A stretch of 64,000 nt of DNA, from contig NZ_WSQA01000018.1 in assembly GCF_009768885.1 (NCBI RefSeq), positions 1 to 64,000 on the forward strand. The letters run 5' to 3'. This document shows positions 49,828 to 58,984 of this stretch, in pieces. Every line of letters starts with the position of its first letter. Within the stretch, counting starts at the first letter, position 1. A program made the translations under genes and the position numbers. The stretch comes from Sphingobacterium humi (GTDB lineage: Bacteria; Bacteroidota; Bacteroidia; Sphingobacteriales; Sphingobacteriaceae). Under the pieces are notes generated by a model. That model searched no databases. It worked only from the letters and a program-made list of their open reading frames with translations, and was not told where the DNA came from.

Positions 49828-51390
49828 CTAGAATTTTGCACCAAGGGTAAATACGATATTGGTGCGGTTATTTTTGATCGTAGCCTCCGGTGCTGGGCTG
49901 TTCCAAGCTCCCGATAAGGAATAGGGGCTACTGTAGCTCGTTAAGGACTTGTATTGCACCGCTGCAAGGTCTACATAGAGGTTTTTAGTTAGGATATAGC
50001 CTAAACCGATACTGCTCATGTAATCGCCTTCATTGGAGTTTTTATAGGGACTGCTGAAATAACTGAATCCGGCACGTCCGGTAAAATAATCCGTAAATAG
50101 GAATTCGCCACCCACGCGGAAATTAAATGCCGCCTTATAGGTTTCAGGAATATCGTAGCGGTTCATATCGTCTTCAAACTGATAATCTGGATTGTTGACA
50201 TTGGTTTCTTCATACCGAATCGTACTGTAATCGACTAATTCGATATCTGCCGATAGAAGGCCGCGGCTGAAGAACTTGGTTAATCCCACAGATGCTTTCA
50301 TCGGCGAGATTACGCCATAATCAAAGGATGAACTGGATACCTTAGAACGATAGGTTGGATGTAAAGACGTTGTTGCATTTTCATCCTTATAATAATCGGC
50401 TATGGTTTCTAATTCTTCTTCTTCATTGACGGTGGTCCAGGTTGGTGTGACGATATTGATACCGATGTTCCAGTCCCAGGTTGGTTTAAAGATAACACCC
50501 ACGCCGACATTGACACCTGTCCCGCGCAGGGAATTATCCTGATAGTCGGTCAGGTCGTAATTGATATCGGTGTATTTGTATTTGGGATTCGGAGGGTCTG
50601 CGAATTCGGAATTTGGGTTGTCTTCTGCGATTTGATTAGGAGTTTTTGTCCATCCGGATTCCAAGATATGAAAGTTTCGGTTGTATTTAAAATTGACTAA
50701 GCCCAAGCTACCGCCGATATAAAACTTATTGTTGTAGTTCCCTCCGACAGAGAAGGTCGTTTTCGCTTTATAACCTTTGGTTAGGAACTCCACTTGTTGT
50801 GCTTTATCACCGATTTCCACTGCGGTAGGGTAGTAGCCATCGGAAGGGTTGGTGAAAATTTCTACCAGATTGGAATTGCGAAAATCGTTGGTAAATGCGG
50901 AGGATGAGAACATCTGATCAGAAAGGTATTGCACCAAGGTGTTCTCTGCGTTTATGCCGCTGTATACAATCCGGTCGGTAAAATTATCGGTTCGGTCATA
51001 ACTAACCCCAAGGTTTAGATTTTGCCAACCATAACCATTGTTATAAGATGGGAAATGTAAAACCACACCGACATTTTCTAAGCCAAACTTCCCTTGGGTA
51101 TGGGAGGTTGACTGGTTAAAATAGTTGGCCTTATTTGTATTGTTCAAGTAATTAACCGTAACAGCTACATCGGATTGGCCATAAAATCCTAATCCTGCGG
51201 GGTTACCATTAATGGAACTGATATCGCCTCCTAAGGCTGTATTGACACCTCCCATTGCTTTAAACCGTGCCGTGCCCGTGGTTCGGTCATTGGATACTTT
51301 GTGCACATAGTCTAAGGTTGTTTGTGCTTGTAGTTCGGAGTAACCGAAGCTGAGGGCAAGAAGGGAAAGTGAGAGTAACGATTTTTTCAT
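49828..51390 (-). CDS. FadL/OmpP1/TodX-family outer-membrane transporter
   Basis: A 520-residue exported beta-barrel. After the signal peptide (ELQAQ) the N-terminal plug region has TARFKAMGGVNTALGGDISSINGNPAGLGFYG, whose NPAG box is the FadL-family mark. Alternating strands run to the C-terminal IVFTLGAKF. The family takes up hydrophobic molecules such as fatty acids or aromatics; the ligand is unknown. It is monocistronic, with the terminator 49764-49797 after it. Confidence 0.9.
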   Translation of the reverse strand: MKKSLLSLSLLALSFGYSELQAQTTLDYVHKVSNDRTTGTARFKAMGGVNTALGGDISSINGNPAGLGFYGQSDVAVTVNYLNNTNKANYFNQSTSHTQGKFGLENVGVVLHFPSYNNGYGWQNLNLGVSYDRTDNFTDRIVYSGINAENTLVQYLSDQMFSSSAFTNDFRNSNLVEIFTNPSDGYYPTAVEIGDKAQQVEFLTKGYKAKTTFSVGGNYNNKFYIGGSLGLVNFKYNRNFHILESGWTKTPNQIAEDNPNSEFADPPNPKYKYTDINYDLTDYQDNSLRGTGVNVGVGVIFKPTWDWNIGINIVTPTWTTVNEEEELETIADYYKDENATTSLHPTYRSKVSSSSFDYGVISPMKASVGLTKFFSRGLLSADIELVDYSTIRYEETNVNNPDYQFEDDMNRYDIPETYKAAFNFRVGGEFLFTDYFTGRAGFSYFSSPYKNSNEGDYMSSIGLGYILTKNLYVDLAAVQYKSLTSYSSPYSLSGAWNSPAPEATIKNNRTNIVFTLGAKF

Positions 51391-51468
51391 TTATAAGGAT
51401 ATGCTTGCAAAAAAAAGATATAGCCAATATAAGGGTATATATTGGCTACATCGGATATATTAATTTAA

Positions 51469-52620
51469 TTAACGTCTTCCACTGCCAGATCTAGAAGATC
51501 CACCGCTGCTGCGACCTCCCCCTCCGGAGCCCATGCTGCTACCTGATGATCCTCTGCTGAATCCGCCACCACTGCTTTCCGAAGAACGGCCGGAAGATCC
51601 GCGGTCAAAGCCTCCGCTAGGACGTGATGAAGAACTTGGACGGCTAGGTGCCGGTCTTACCGTTCCTTGGTTGCGGCTGCTTGGCTGTCTGCTGATATTG
51701 CCTTGCGGTCTAGATGCTGGGTTTCTGGAAACTCCACCATTACGGCTGCTCGGTGTTCTGTTGATGGTTTCACCAGCGCGTGACGATGGGTTTCTGTTGA
51801 TCGTACCTTGTGAACGAGAGGAAGGGTTTCTCGACGATGTATTTCTGTCGATGGTTGTTCCTCTGTCGGTGCGGCTGCTAGGGGTGCGGTTGACACCGTT
51901 TCGATTGGATACCGCATTTCTAGTGCTTGCCGAACGTCCGGTTAAGATTCTACCACTGGCATCCCGGGATACATATGCACGGCTGGAACTGTTGCGCTGG
52001 CGTGCAGCGACATCGTTTCTGTTGGATGCTACGCGACGGTTATTGTTGTAGTAATTTCCGTAGTAGCCATTTCCATAGCCGTAGTTATAATATGGATTTC
52101 CCCAATGGCTGTAGTAGGAGTTGTAACCCCAATAGTTACCATAGCCATAGTATGGCCATCCGTAGCCATAGCCGAAACTGTGGTAAGGATATCCCCAACG
52201 GAAGCTCCAGTAAGGGTCGCCCCAGCCCATCCCGAAGGATAAGCCCCAGCTTGGTCCCCAGCCCATTCCGAATCCGCTGTATCCGTACCATGGATCAAAC
52301 CATGGGTCGTAATACATCATCCCCGGAGAGTTATAATAGAACCGATTAATACGGTTGGCATACTCTAAATCATCATATTCCATTCCTCCTTGCGCATAAG
52401 CCTCATCGCTGTATTCATCTGCGTAGTATTCTGCATCTGTGGTCGAGCCTTCGGCTGTGCCATCGGTATAGTAATAATCAGGACTTTGGTATACTTGTCC
52501 CGCATCACGGTTGTTGTAGACGTCGTCTTGATAGACGGTACGCCTACTTGTTGAACAGGAGCTGATTAAAGCCACTAGTGCGATGGCCACTCCTCCTAAA
52601 AATATCTTGTTGCTTTTCAT
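51469..52620 (-). CDS. Low-complexity surface lipoprotein: Tyr/Gly-rich then Ser/Arg-rich repeats
   Basis: A 383-residue lipoprotein (lipid Cys22, LISSC). An acidic segment (residues about 30-90) precedes a Tyr/Gly/Trp-rich region (about 95-195; YGYGNYWGYNSYYSHWG). From about 205 on, imperfect repeats of the form N-R-x-P-S-S-R occur about ten times (RNPSSR, RTPSSR, RQPSSR), and the tail is Gly/Ser/Arg (GSGGGGRSSGGSSRSG). No enzymatic domain. The positively charged tail could bind cell wall or nucleic acid. Function unknown; similar proteins occur in this family of bacteria under uninformative names. Confidence 0.8.
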   Translation of the reverse strand: MKSNKIFLGGVAIALVALISSCSTSRRTVYQDDVYNNRDAGQVYQSPDYYYTDGTAEGSTTDAEYYADEYSDEAYAQGGMEYDDLEYANRINRFYYNSPGMMYYDPWFDPWYGYSGFGMGWGPSWGLSFGMGWGDPYWSFRWGYPYHSFGYGYGWPYYGYGNYWGYNSYYSHWGNPYYNYGYGNGYYGNYYNNNRRVASNRNDVAARQRNSSSRAYVSRDASGRILTGRSASTRNAVSNRNGVNRTPSSRTDRGTTIDRNTSSRNPSSRSQGTINRNPSSRAGETINRTPSSRNGGVSRNPASRPQGNISRQPSSRNQGTVRPAPSRPSSSSRPSGGFDRGSSGRSSESSGGGFSRGSSGSSMGSGGGGRSSGGSSRSGSGRR

Positions 52621-52799
52621 GATGCTAAAACAGTTAAAATTCGATTTTACAGTCTTTAATTATTATCTTAGACCCCGCATAATGCCCGAGGTTTAATGCT
52701 ACCAATCAAATTTACGAATATTTTTTTGTTATGGTAATATTACCCACCCAGAGGGCATTAGAATCGGTATTTAAAAGGTAAAAAAATAGTTTAATACGA

Positions 52800-54272
52800 A
52801 TGAGTAAAGGAATTACAAGCCGTAGTGAGGATTATTCGCAATGGTATAATGATCTGGTGATTAAGGCAGATCTGGCAGAGTATTCTGCCGTTCGGGGATG
52901 TATGGTGATTAAACCATACGGTTATGGGATCTGGGAGCGTATGCAAGCCATCCTAGACAAAAGATTCAAAGAAACCGGGCACTCCAATGCCTACTTCCCC
53001 TTGTTTATTCCCAAATCATTCTTCTCTAAAGAAGCTTCCCACGTGGAAGGTTTTGCTACGGAATGTGCCGTGGTGACTCACTACCGTTTGAAAAATGATG
53101 GCAATGGAAACATCGTGGTAGATGAAGAGGCAAAATTAGAAGAGGAACTCATCGTACGTCCGACCTCAGAAACCATTATTTGGAATACGTACCGGGGCTG
53201 GATTGAATCGTATCGTGACCTTCCTATCTTGGTAAACCAATGGGCAAACGTAGTACGCTGGGAAATGCGTACGCGTCTGTTTTTGAGAACCGCAGAATTC
53301 TTATGGCAAGAAGGCCACACAGCCCATGCCACACAGGAAGAAGCAATTGCTGAAGCCGAGCAAATGTTGGATGTATATGCTGAATTTGCCGAGAAAATAT
53401 TAGCTGTTCCTGTTGTTCGCGGTCGTAAGACGGAAAACGAACGTTTTGCCGGTGCTTTAGATACCTATTGTATCGAGGCTTTGATGCAAGACGGAAAGGC
53501 TTTACAAGCTGGTACTTCTCACTTCCTGGGGCAGAACTTCGCCAAAGCATTTGATGTGAAGTTTACTTCAAAAGAAGGTAAATTGGAACATGTTTGGGCT
53601 ACATCTTGGGGTGTTTCTACCCGCTTGATGGGCGCATTGATTATGGCGCATTCGGATGATCAAGGTTTAGTATTGCCTCCGCGATTAGCACCAATTCAAG
53701 TGGTTATTGTTCCGATTTTTAAAACAGAAGAGGAGAAAGCTAACCTAGATACCTATGTGGATGGCTTAAGTGCGGAATTGAAACAATTAGGTATTTCGGT
53801 GAAATATGACGACCGTGATACGCAACGTCCGGGCTTTAAGTTTGCCGAATGGGAATTGAAAGGGGTGCCTTTGCGCGTGGCTATCGGTGCGCGTGATATG
53901 CAAAACGGCACAGTAGAATTAGCCCGTCGGGATACCCAAACAAAAGAAACCGTTCAACAAGCTGGTTTAGCAACTACCATCAGTAACTTGCTCGATGAAA
54001 TTCAAGATAACATCTTCCAAAAAGCATTGAAATTCCGTGATGAGCATATTACAGAGGTAAATTCTTACGATGAATTTAAACAAGTACTGGAAGAAAAAGG
54101 TGGTTTCTTAAGCTGCCACTGGGATGGAACCGTTGAAACCGAAAAACGTATTAAAGAAGAGACAAAAGCAACCATTCGTTGTATTCCTTTGGATGCCAAG
54201 GAAGAAGAAGGTATTTGTATTTTTACAGGTAAACCTTCAAAACAACGCGTGTTGTTTGCGAAAGCATATTAA
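52800..54272 (+). CDS. proS: Prolyl-tRNA synthetase, short (archaeal/eukaryotic) type
   Basis: ProS charges tRNA-Pro. The 490-residue length and the absence of the bacterial INS editing domain place it in the short form used by many Bacteroidota. Class II motifs are visible: motif 2 in VNQWANVVRWEMRTRLFLRTAEFLWQEGHTAH, with LIVRPTSETIIW ahead of it and motif 3 in GVSTRLMGALIMAHSDDQGLVLPP. The anticodon-binding domain (APIQVVIVPIF) and the C-terminal zinc-type domain (LSCHWDG...CIPLD) follow. The next gene starts 2 bp after the stop. Confidence 0.97.
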   Translation: MSKGITSRSEDYSQWYNDLVIKADLAEYSAVRGCMVIKPYGYGIWERMQAILDKRFKETGHSNAYFPLFIPKSFFSKEASHVEGFATECAVVTHYRLKNDGNGNIVVDEEAKLEEELIVRPTSETIIWNTYRGWIESYRDLPILVNQWANVVRWEMRTRLFLRTAEFLWQEGHTAHATQEEAIAEAEQMLDVYAEFAEKILAVPVVRGRKTENERFAGALDTYCIEALMQDGKALQAGTSHFLGQNFAKAFDVKFTSKEGKLEHVWATSWGVSTRLMGALIMAHSDDQGLVLPPRLAPIQVVIVPIFKTEEEKANLDTYVDGLSAELKQLGISVKYDDRDTQRPGFKFAEWELKGVPLRVAIGARDMQNGTVELARRDTQTKETVQQAGLATTISNLLDEIQDNIFQKALKFRDEHITEVNSYDEFKQVLEEKGGFLSCHWDGTVETEKRIKEETKATIRCIPLDAKEEEGICIFTGKPSKQRVLFAKAY

Positions 54273-54274
54273 AT

Positions 54275-55063
54275 ATGAAACAGCTATTAATCTTAGGTTG
54301 CGGTTGGTTGGGTGAGGAACTCGCCAGACGTTATCAAAGCAAAGGCTGGCAAGTATGGGCCACAACAACCCAAGAAGAAAAATACCATCGCCTTAAAAGC
54401 GATGGTATTTTTGCTTACATCCATAATTTTGATGAAGAGGGAACTCTTGATTTGCCATTGGAGGTTCGATTCGATGCGGTGATCACGTCTGTTCCTGCCA
54501 GTCAGAAGAATGAGTCGGAAGTGTTGGAAGCTCGTTTTAGCCGGATATTCCAAAGCTTATGTAGCATTGCTTATGATCAGCATTATTTTTTGAGTTCAGT
54601 GGGTGTCTATCCGGATTTGGATGCTGATTTTGATGAGCTTTATCCCGACGAAACGGCGATGAATCCTAAATTGCGACTGGCTGAAAAGAAGATGTTGAGT
54701 TTGCCGGCTACCTCGGTATTTCGCTTGGGTGGGCTGTTTGGCAAGCAACGGATCTTCGCCAAGTATTTCCAAGGGAAAGTAGTGAGCAGTGGTGATCAAC
54801 CGGCGAACTTTGTTCATTTGGACGACGTGCTGGGTATGCTGGAAGGCAGTATTGCGCGCCATATTCCTTCAGGGCTGTACAATGTGGTCTGTCCGGAACA
54901 CCCCAGTAAAAAGGAAGTGATTTTAAAATCTGCCGAGAAGTATATGTTTGAATATCCGTCTTCTTTCGAGCCGCAGGCTTCCTTTCAGAAGCGGGTGAGC
55001 GGCAAGAAATTGACCGACTTATTAGATTATACTTTTAAATACCCCTCTCCATTAGATTTTTGA
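54275..55063 (+). CDS. NAD(P)-binding epimerase/dehydratase-like protein
   Basis: A 262-residue Rossmann-fold protein of the extended SDR type; the dinucleotide loop is ILGCGWLGEELARRYQSKGW, and YFLSSVGVYPD and the late FVHLDDVLGMLEGSI segment are typical of NAD-dependent epimerases. The usual catalytic Tyr-x-x-x-Lys is not obvious, so activity is uncertain. It is 2 bp after proS, co-transcribed, with no pathway link visible. Confidence 0.8.
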   Translation: MKQLLILGCGWLGEELARRYQSKGWQVWATTTQEEKYHRLKSDGIFAYIHNFDEEGTLDLPLEVRFDAVITSVPASQKNESEVLEARFSRIFQSLCSIAYDQHYFLSSVGVYPDLDADFDELYPDETAMNPKLRLAEKKMLSLPATSVFRLGGLFGKQRIFAKYFQGKVVSSGDQPANFVHLDDVLGMLEGSIARHIPSGLYNVVCPEHPSKKEVILKSAEKYMFEYPSSFEPQASFQKRVSGKKLTDLLDYTFKYPSPLDF

Positions 55064-55090
55064 TAACTTAGCAGGATAAATTTGAGAATT

Positions 55091-56236
55091 ATGGCTTATA
55101 AATTTGCAACCAAGGCCATCCATGCTGGACAACAAGCAGACCCCACAACAGGGGCAGTGATGACGCCTATATATCAAACGTCGACCTATCAGCAAAAAGC
55201 GCCTGGCGACCATAAAGGTTTTGAATATTCACGTGGTACTAACCCTACACGGAAAGCACTAGAAGACTGTCTGGCAGCCTTGGAAAACGGTCAACATGGA
55301 TTGGCTTTCTCCAGTGGAATGGCAGCGACAGACTGTGTGTTACGCCTATTGAAACCCGGAGATGAAGTGCTAACTGGGGATGACCTGTATGGTGGTTCTT
55401 ACCGTATTTTCACGAAAGTATACGAGCCGCTAGGCATCAAGTTTGTATTTGTGAATACTTCTGATGTAGATGCCGTTCGCGCAGCTATTACAGCGAATAC
55501 CAAGTTGATATGGCTGGAAACACCAACTAACCCTACGCTTAAGCTGGCAGATATTGAGGCTATCGGTAAAATAGCTAAAGAAAAGCATATTTTATACGCG
55601 GTTGATAATACCTTCGCTTCGCCTTATTTGCAAAATCCTTTGGATCTAGGTGCCGATATCGTGATGCACTCCGTGACTAAATACTTAGGGGGACACTCGG
55701 ATGTTGTAATGGGTGCTTTGATTATGAACGATGAGCAATTGTATAAAAACCTGTGGTTCTATTACAATGCTTGTGGTGGTACGCCGGGTCCTCAAGATGC
55801 GTTCTTGGTATTGCGTGGTATTAAAACCTTGCACTTACGCATGAAGGCTCATTGCGAAAATGGTCGTAAAGTTGCGGAATTCTTAAAGGATCATCCGAAG
55901 GTAGAGAAGATCTACTGGCCAGGATTTACCGATCATCCGGGACATGAAGTTGCTAAAAAGCAGATGAAGGATTTCGGAGGTATGGTATCTATTGTATTGA
56001 AAGGTGCTGATTTGCAGGAAACCTTCCGCATTGCTTCTCAATTTAAAGTGTTTACATTGGCGGAATCATTAGGTGGTGTTGAATCCTTAATCAACCACCC
56101 TGCAACGATGACCCATGGCTCAATTCCGAAGGAAACCCGCGAAAAAGTAGGGGTAGTAGACAACCTTTTGCGCCTTTCCGTTGGTATTGAAGATGCCGAC
56201 GATCTAATCGCCGATTTAGAACAAGCATTGGCTTAA
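55091..56236 (+). CDS. Cystathionine gamma-synthase / gamma-lyase family PLP enzyme
   Basis: A 381-residue enzyme of the Cys/Met metabolism PLP family. The ATG at 55091 is chosen over a TTG three codons earlier. Markers: YSRGTNPTRKALE, GLAFSSGMAATD, LETPTNPTLKLADI, the PLP-binding Lys in HSVTKYLGGHSDVVMG and the C-terminal SLGGVESLINHPATMTH. The reaction could be gamma-synthase (homoserine ester + cysteine) or gamma-lyase (cystathionine to cysteine); sequence alone does not settle it. With the cystathionine beta-synthase at 22722 it would complete a transsulfuration route. Confidence 0.93.
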   Translation: MAYKFATKAIHAGQQADPTTGAVMTPIYQTSTYQQKAPGDHKGFEYSRGTNPTRKALEDCLAALENGQHGLAFSSGMAATDCVLRLLKPGDEVLTGDDLYGGSYRIFTKVYEPLGIKFVFVNTSDVDAVRAAITANTKLIWLETPTNPTLKLADIEAIGKIAKEKHILYAVDNTFASPYLQNPLDLGADIVMHSVTKYLGGHSDVVMGALIMNDEQLYKNLWFYYNACGGTPGPQDAFLVLRGIKTLHLRMKAHCENGRKVAEFLKDHPKVEKIYWPGFTDHPGHEVAKKQMKDFGGMVSIVLKGADLQETFRIASQFKVFTLAESLGGVESLINHPATMTHGSIPKETREKVGVVDNLLRLSVGIEDADDLIADLEQALA

Positions 56237-56279
56237 TAATTTATTGTAATTATTATTTTAATTAGCACATAGACTTTTG

Positions 56280-56287
56280 TACATTTG
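56280..56287 (+). promoter_or_regulatory. -7 box of the small membrane protein gene
   Basis: TACATTTG, an exact match, 28 nt before the ATG at 56316. It also shows that an upstream in-frame start at 56277 is unlikely. Confidence 0.55.
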
Positions 56288-56315
56288 TGCAGCTTTAATA
56301 AGGATTTTATCAATT

Positions 56316-56570
56316 ATGGAAAATACAACTGTAGAAAGACCAGCAAAACATACGGATAACAATGCAAACCGTACTGAATATTATGTTTCTTTAACTGTAG
56401 CCATCGTTATTGGTTTAATTGGGGTATTTATTCGCTTTGTACCAGATGTAGTACCTGCATTGGATCAGTTAGCATCGGTTTTCTCTTGGATTGCTAATAT
56501 CGCAATCATTATTGCTTCCTATTTAGCATTCAAAGTAGTATTTGCCATCTTAGGATTCAGTAAGAAATAA
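56316..56570 (+). CDS. Small two-helix membrane protein
   Basis: An 84-residue protein. After a hydrophilic N-terminus (about 25 residues) come two hydrophobic segments (VSLTVAIVIGLIGVFIRF and VFSWIANIAIIIASYLAFKVVFAI). No motif is known. It has its own promoter and a strong terminator, so it is a real, independently expressed gene. Function unknown. Confidence 0.75.
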   Translation: MENTTVERPAKHTDNNANRTEYYVSLTVAIVIGLIGVFIRFVPDVVPALDQLASVFSWIANIAIIIASYLAFKVVFAILGFSKK

Positions 56571-56594
56571 AACAGTTTTCTGAATAAAACATAC

Positions 56595-56628
56595 AAACCG
56601 CCCGGGAACTCCCGGGCGGTTTTGTTTT
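56595..56628 (+). terminator. Strong intrinsic terminator after the small membrane protein
   Basis: AAACCGCCCGGG, loop AACT, CCCGGGCGGTTTT. The stretch 56629-56759 beyond it holds no feature I can identify. Confidence 0.88.
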
Positions 56629-56759
56629 ATAGCTAAATGAAAGAACCTAATAGGTGCAATAAGGAACGCCGCTATACCTAATATGTTAAAAGTGAAAGCA
56701 CGAACATGAAAGCTATTTAATATGCAAACACTATAGCACTGAAACCTTATATGCAAAAG

Positions 56760-56792
56760 AAAGCGCCGATGGAAATCCCATCGGCGCTTTTA
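56760..56792 (-). terminator. Intrinsic terminator for the 56825 gene
   Basis: AAAGCGCCGATGG pairs with CCATCGGCGCTTT. The heptamer array 56794-56821 lies between the gene and this hairpin. Confidence 0.8.
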
Positions 56793-56793
56793 A

Positions 56794-56821
56794 TATCTCA
56801 AATCTCAAATCTGATATCTCC
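56794..56821. repeat. Tandem heptamer array, four units
   Basis: TATCTCA, AATCTCA, AATCTGA, TATCTCC. The same family as 128-169 and 18482-18693, here between a stop codon and its terminator. Confidence 0.7.
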
Positions 56822-56824
56822 AGT

Positions 56825-57241
56825 CTAATTAAAAATAGACCAAGTAGAATATGGGATTCTAGAAAGGATTAAAATCAAGCCTAGGATATAAAAAATCAAT
56901 ACGGTTTGATTTGCTTTCTTTTGATCTACAATTCTTTTTGCTTTGGAGAATCCTACGGTAATTAGGATAATACCGATGATCATCATTAAGGGGTGTTCTA
57001 GAAAATAAAGTCTAGATAAACTGTTTTTCATGTTTTCGCCGGAAAAGCTTTGAATTCCCAAAGGGGAAGTAAAGTACAATACCAGTCCGATAACCAATTG
57101 CAAGTGGGCTGAAATAAGACCTAGTAAGGCAATTTTACGGTTGTACGGTTTGTTTCCTGCATAGTTGATAAGCGTAATTACGATAGCAATTACGAGTGCT
57201 GCCAATAAGACGATGGCGAGTGTTGAGTGTAAATGTTTCAT
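56825..57241 (-). CDS. Small four-helix membrane protein, cytochrome b-like
   Basis: A 138-residue membrane protein with four hydrophobic segments, of the kind often labelled cytochrome B in Flavobacteriia and Sphingobacteriia. Two histidines in helix 2-3 (ISAHLQL, LEHPLMM) and one at the N-terminus (KHLHSTL) could bind heme, but no classical motif proves it. It has its own promoter (57275-57282), upstream of which the M28 peptidase gene ends. Confidence 0.75.
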   Translation of the reverse strand: MKHLHSTLAIVLLAALVIAIVITLINYAGNKPYNRKIALLGLISAHLQLVIGLVLYFTSPLGIQSFSGENMKNSLSRLYFLEHPLMMIIGIILITVGFSKAKRIVDQKKANQTVLIFYILGLILILSRIPYSTWSIFN

Positions 57242-57274
57242 TCCTTTAGCTTAGTGTCTAGTTTAATTCCTACG

Positions 57275-57282
57275 CAAATATA
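57275..57282 (-). promoter_or_regulatory. -7 box of the cytochrome b-like gene
   Basis: TATATTTG on the minus strand, 33 nt before the ATG and next to the stop codon of the M28 gene. Confidence 0.5.
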
Positions 57283-58947
57283 CTATTTTGAAAGTCGTTT
57301 ATCGCCTAATTCTTTAAACTCTGATTTTGCTTTGAAGTTAGGGAAGGTTTTTTCCATACTTAGCATATAGCCGATTTCGAAGTAGAGGCGGCTATCGGCG
57401 ATAGGTCCGTCAAAGTTCCAATGTTCGTCTAATTCATCAGCAACCGTATGGTATCGACCTGATAAGGCTGTCTGTCGTTTTTTCAAAAGAACAGTATCTT
57501 GTTCTAGGAAATCGCCGGCACTGCCCATGTATAATCCAGGAACACCTACCTTCACAAAATTGAAGTGGTCGGAGCGGTAGAAGCCTCCAGAGCTAGGGCT
57601 GCCTTCCGGTTGTAGTGTTCTATTGAATTTCGCACCGGCCTTGATGGCATAGTCTTCTAATTCTGTTTGTCCGGTTCCTACGACGCGAAATCCATTCATT
57701 GCACCCACCGGATTAAAAGAGTCCATATTTAAATTGGCGACGGTTTTCTTTAAGGAGAAGATAGGGTGTTCGGCGTAATATTGAGAGCCTAGCAGTCCTT
57801 GTTCTTCCGCTGTAACGGCTAAGAAGACGATGGTTCTTTCCGGTTTTACTTTCGTTGCTTTAAACGCTTTGGCGATTTCAAATAAGGCCGCTACCCCGGT
57901 AGCATTGTCTATAGCACCATTGAAAATAGAATCGCCATTGCTTACCTCGCCGACACCAAGATGATCCCAATGTGCCGAGTAGATAATCGTTTCATCAGGA
58001 CGTTGGGTTCCCTCTATTTTAGCAATAACATTGTTTGATTTAGATTCCCGATAACTGCTTTTCAACGCAATATTGGTTTTTACATTCATCGGCACGGCTT
58101 TGAAGCCTGGTTTCTTTGCTGCTTCCATTAAATCAGATTTTAGCCCGCCAAGTTCAAATAATTTGTTTGCTGTTTCATGGGAAACCCAACCTTGAAACTT
58201 CACGAGATTGGCACCTTTATTTTCTGGAACTAAGGACAGTTGTGGTCCCGACCAGCCACTGCGCACGACATTCCAGCCGTAGGAGGCTGCCGCCGTTTCA
58301 TGGATAATAAGCACCCCTGCAGCACCTTGCCGCGAGGCTTCCTCAAACTTATAGGTCCAACGGCCGTAGTAAGTCATGGTATCGGCCTTGAATAAGGTCT
58401 TGTCGTAGCGACCAGGATCAGAAACCATCACCACCACTGTTTTGCCTTTCACATCCAAGCCTTCATAATCATTCCAATTGTATTCCGGAGCGACAATGCC
58501 GAAGCCTGCAAAAACAAGTTCTGTGTCTTTTACATCGATGTTCGATGTCATTTGCGGAGTGGCAAGCACGTAATCTGACAGGTGCTGAACCGTGAGGTCC
58601 TTATTCTTTCCTTGAAAAGTAAGTGCATTTTCAACTGGGCTGGTGGTAATTTCCACCATGGGTACCTCTTGAAAATAAGAGTCACCATTTCCGGGAGCTA
58701 AGCCTAGGGCTTTAAACTGCTCTTCTAAATAATTTACAGTCAGCGTATCGCCCTTGCTGAAAGGCATGCGTCCCATAAATTCATCTGAGGATAGTTTTTC
58801 TACATACGCTCTATAACCGGCTTCGGTGATCGCATTTATGGCACCTGAATCCAGGCTATTCGCATCGTATCCAGCAGAGTCTCCAGCAGATTTGCAGGAA
58901 GCTAATCCAAGTAATACGGCTGTTCCAATGAATAGTTTAGTTTTCAT
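57283..58947 (-). CDS. M28-family zinc aminopeptidase lipoprotein with PA domain
   Basis: A 554-residue lipoprotein (lipid Cys18, GLASC). A protease-associated (PA) domain is inserted around residues 130-260 (VFAGFGIVAPEYNWNDYEGLDVKGKTVVV). The M28 catalytic domain has the zinc ligands in YSAHWDHLG, FNGAIDNATGVAALFEIA and LAVTAEEQGLLGSQYY, and a late His in FYRSDHFNFVKVG. Such enzymes remove N-terminal residues from peptides outside the cytoplasm. Confidence 0.94.
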   Translation of the reverse strand: MKTKLFIGTAVLLGLASCKSAGDSAGYDANSLDSGAINAITEAGYRAYVEKLSSDEFMGRMPFSKGDTLTVNYLEEQFKALGLAPGNGDSYFQEVPMVEITTSPVENALTFQGKNKDLTVQHLSDYVLATPQMTSNIDVKDTELVFAGFGIVAPEYNWNDYEGLDVKGKTVVVMVSDPGRYDKTLFKADTMTYYGRWTYKFEEASRQGAAGVLIIHETAAASYGWNVVRSGWSGPQLSLVPENKGANLVKFQGWVSHETANKLFELGGLKSDLMEAAKKPGFKAVPMNVKTNIALKSSYRESKSNNVIAKIEGTQRPDETIIYSAHWDHLGVGEVSNGDSIFNGAIDNATGVAALFEIAKAFKATKVKPERTIVFLAVTAEEQGLLGSQYYAEHPIFSLKKTVANLNMDSFNPVGAMNGFRVVGTGQTELEDYAIKAGAKFNRTLQPEGSPSSGGFYRSDHFNFVKVGVPGLYMGSAGDFLEQDTVLLKKRQTALSGRYHTVADELDEHWNFDGPIADSRLYFEIGYMLSMEKTFPNFKAKSEFKELGDKRLSK

Positions 58948-58984
58948 AATGAATGATATATTGCTAGGTAATATGTTGTTTATG

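Noticed and set aside
56550..56756. 68-residue minus-strand ORF
   Set aside because: It overlaps the strong terminator at 56595-56628 and the end of the small membrane protein gene; no promoter or family match.
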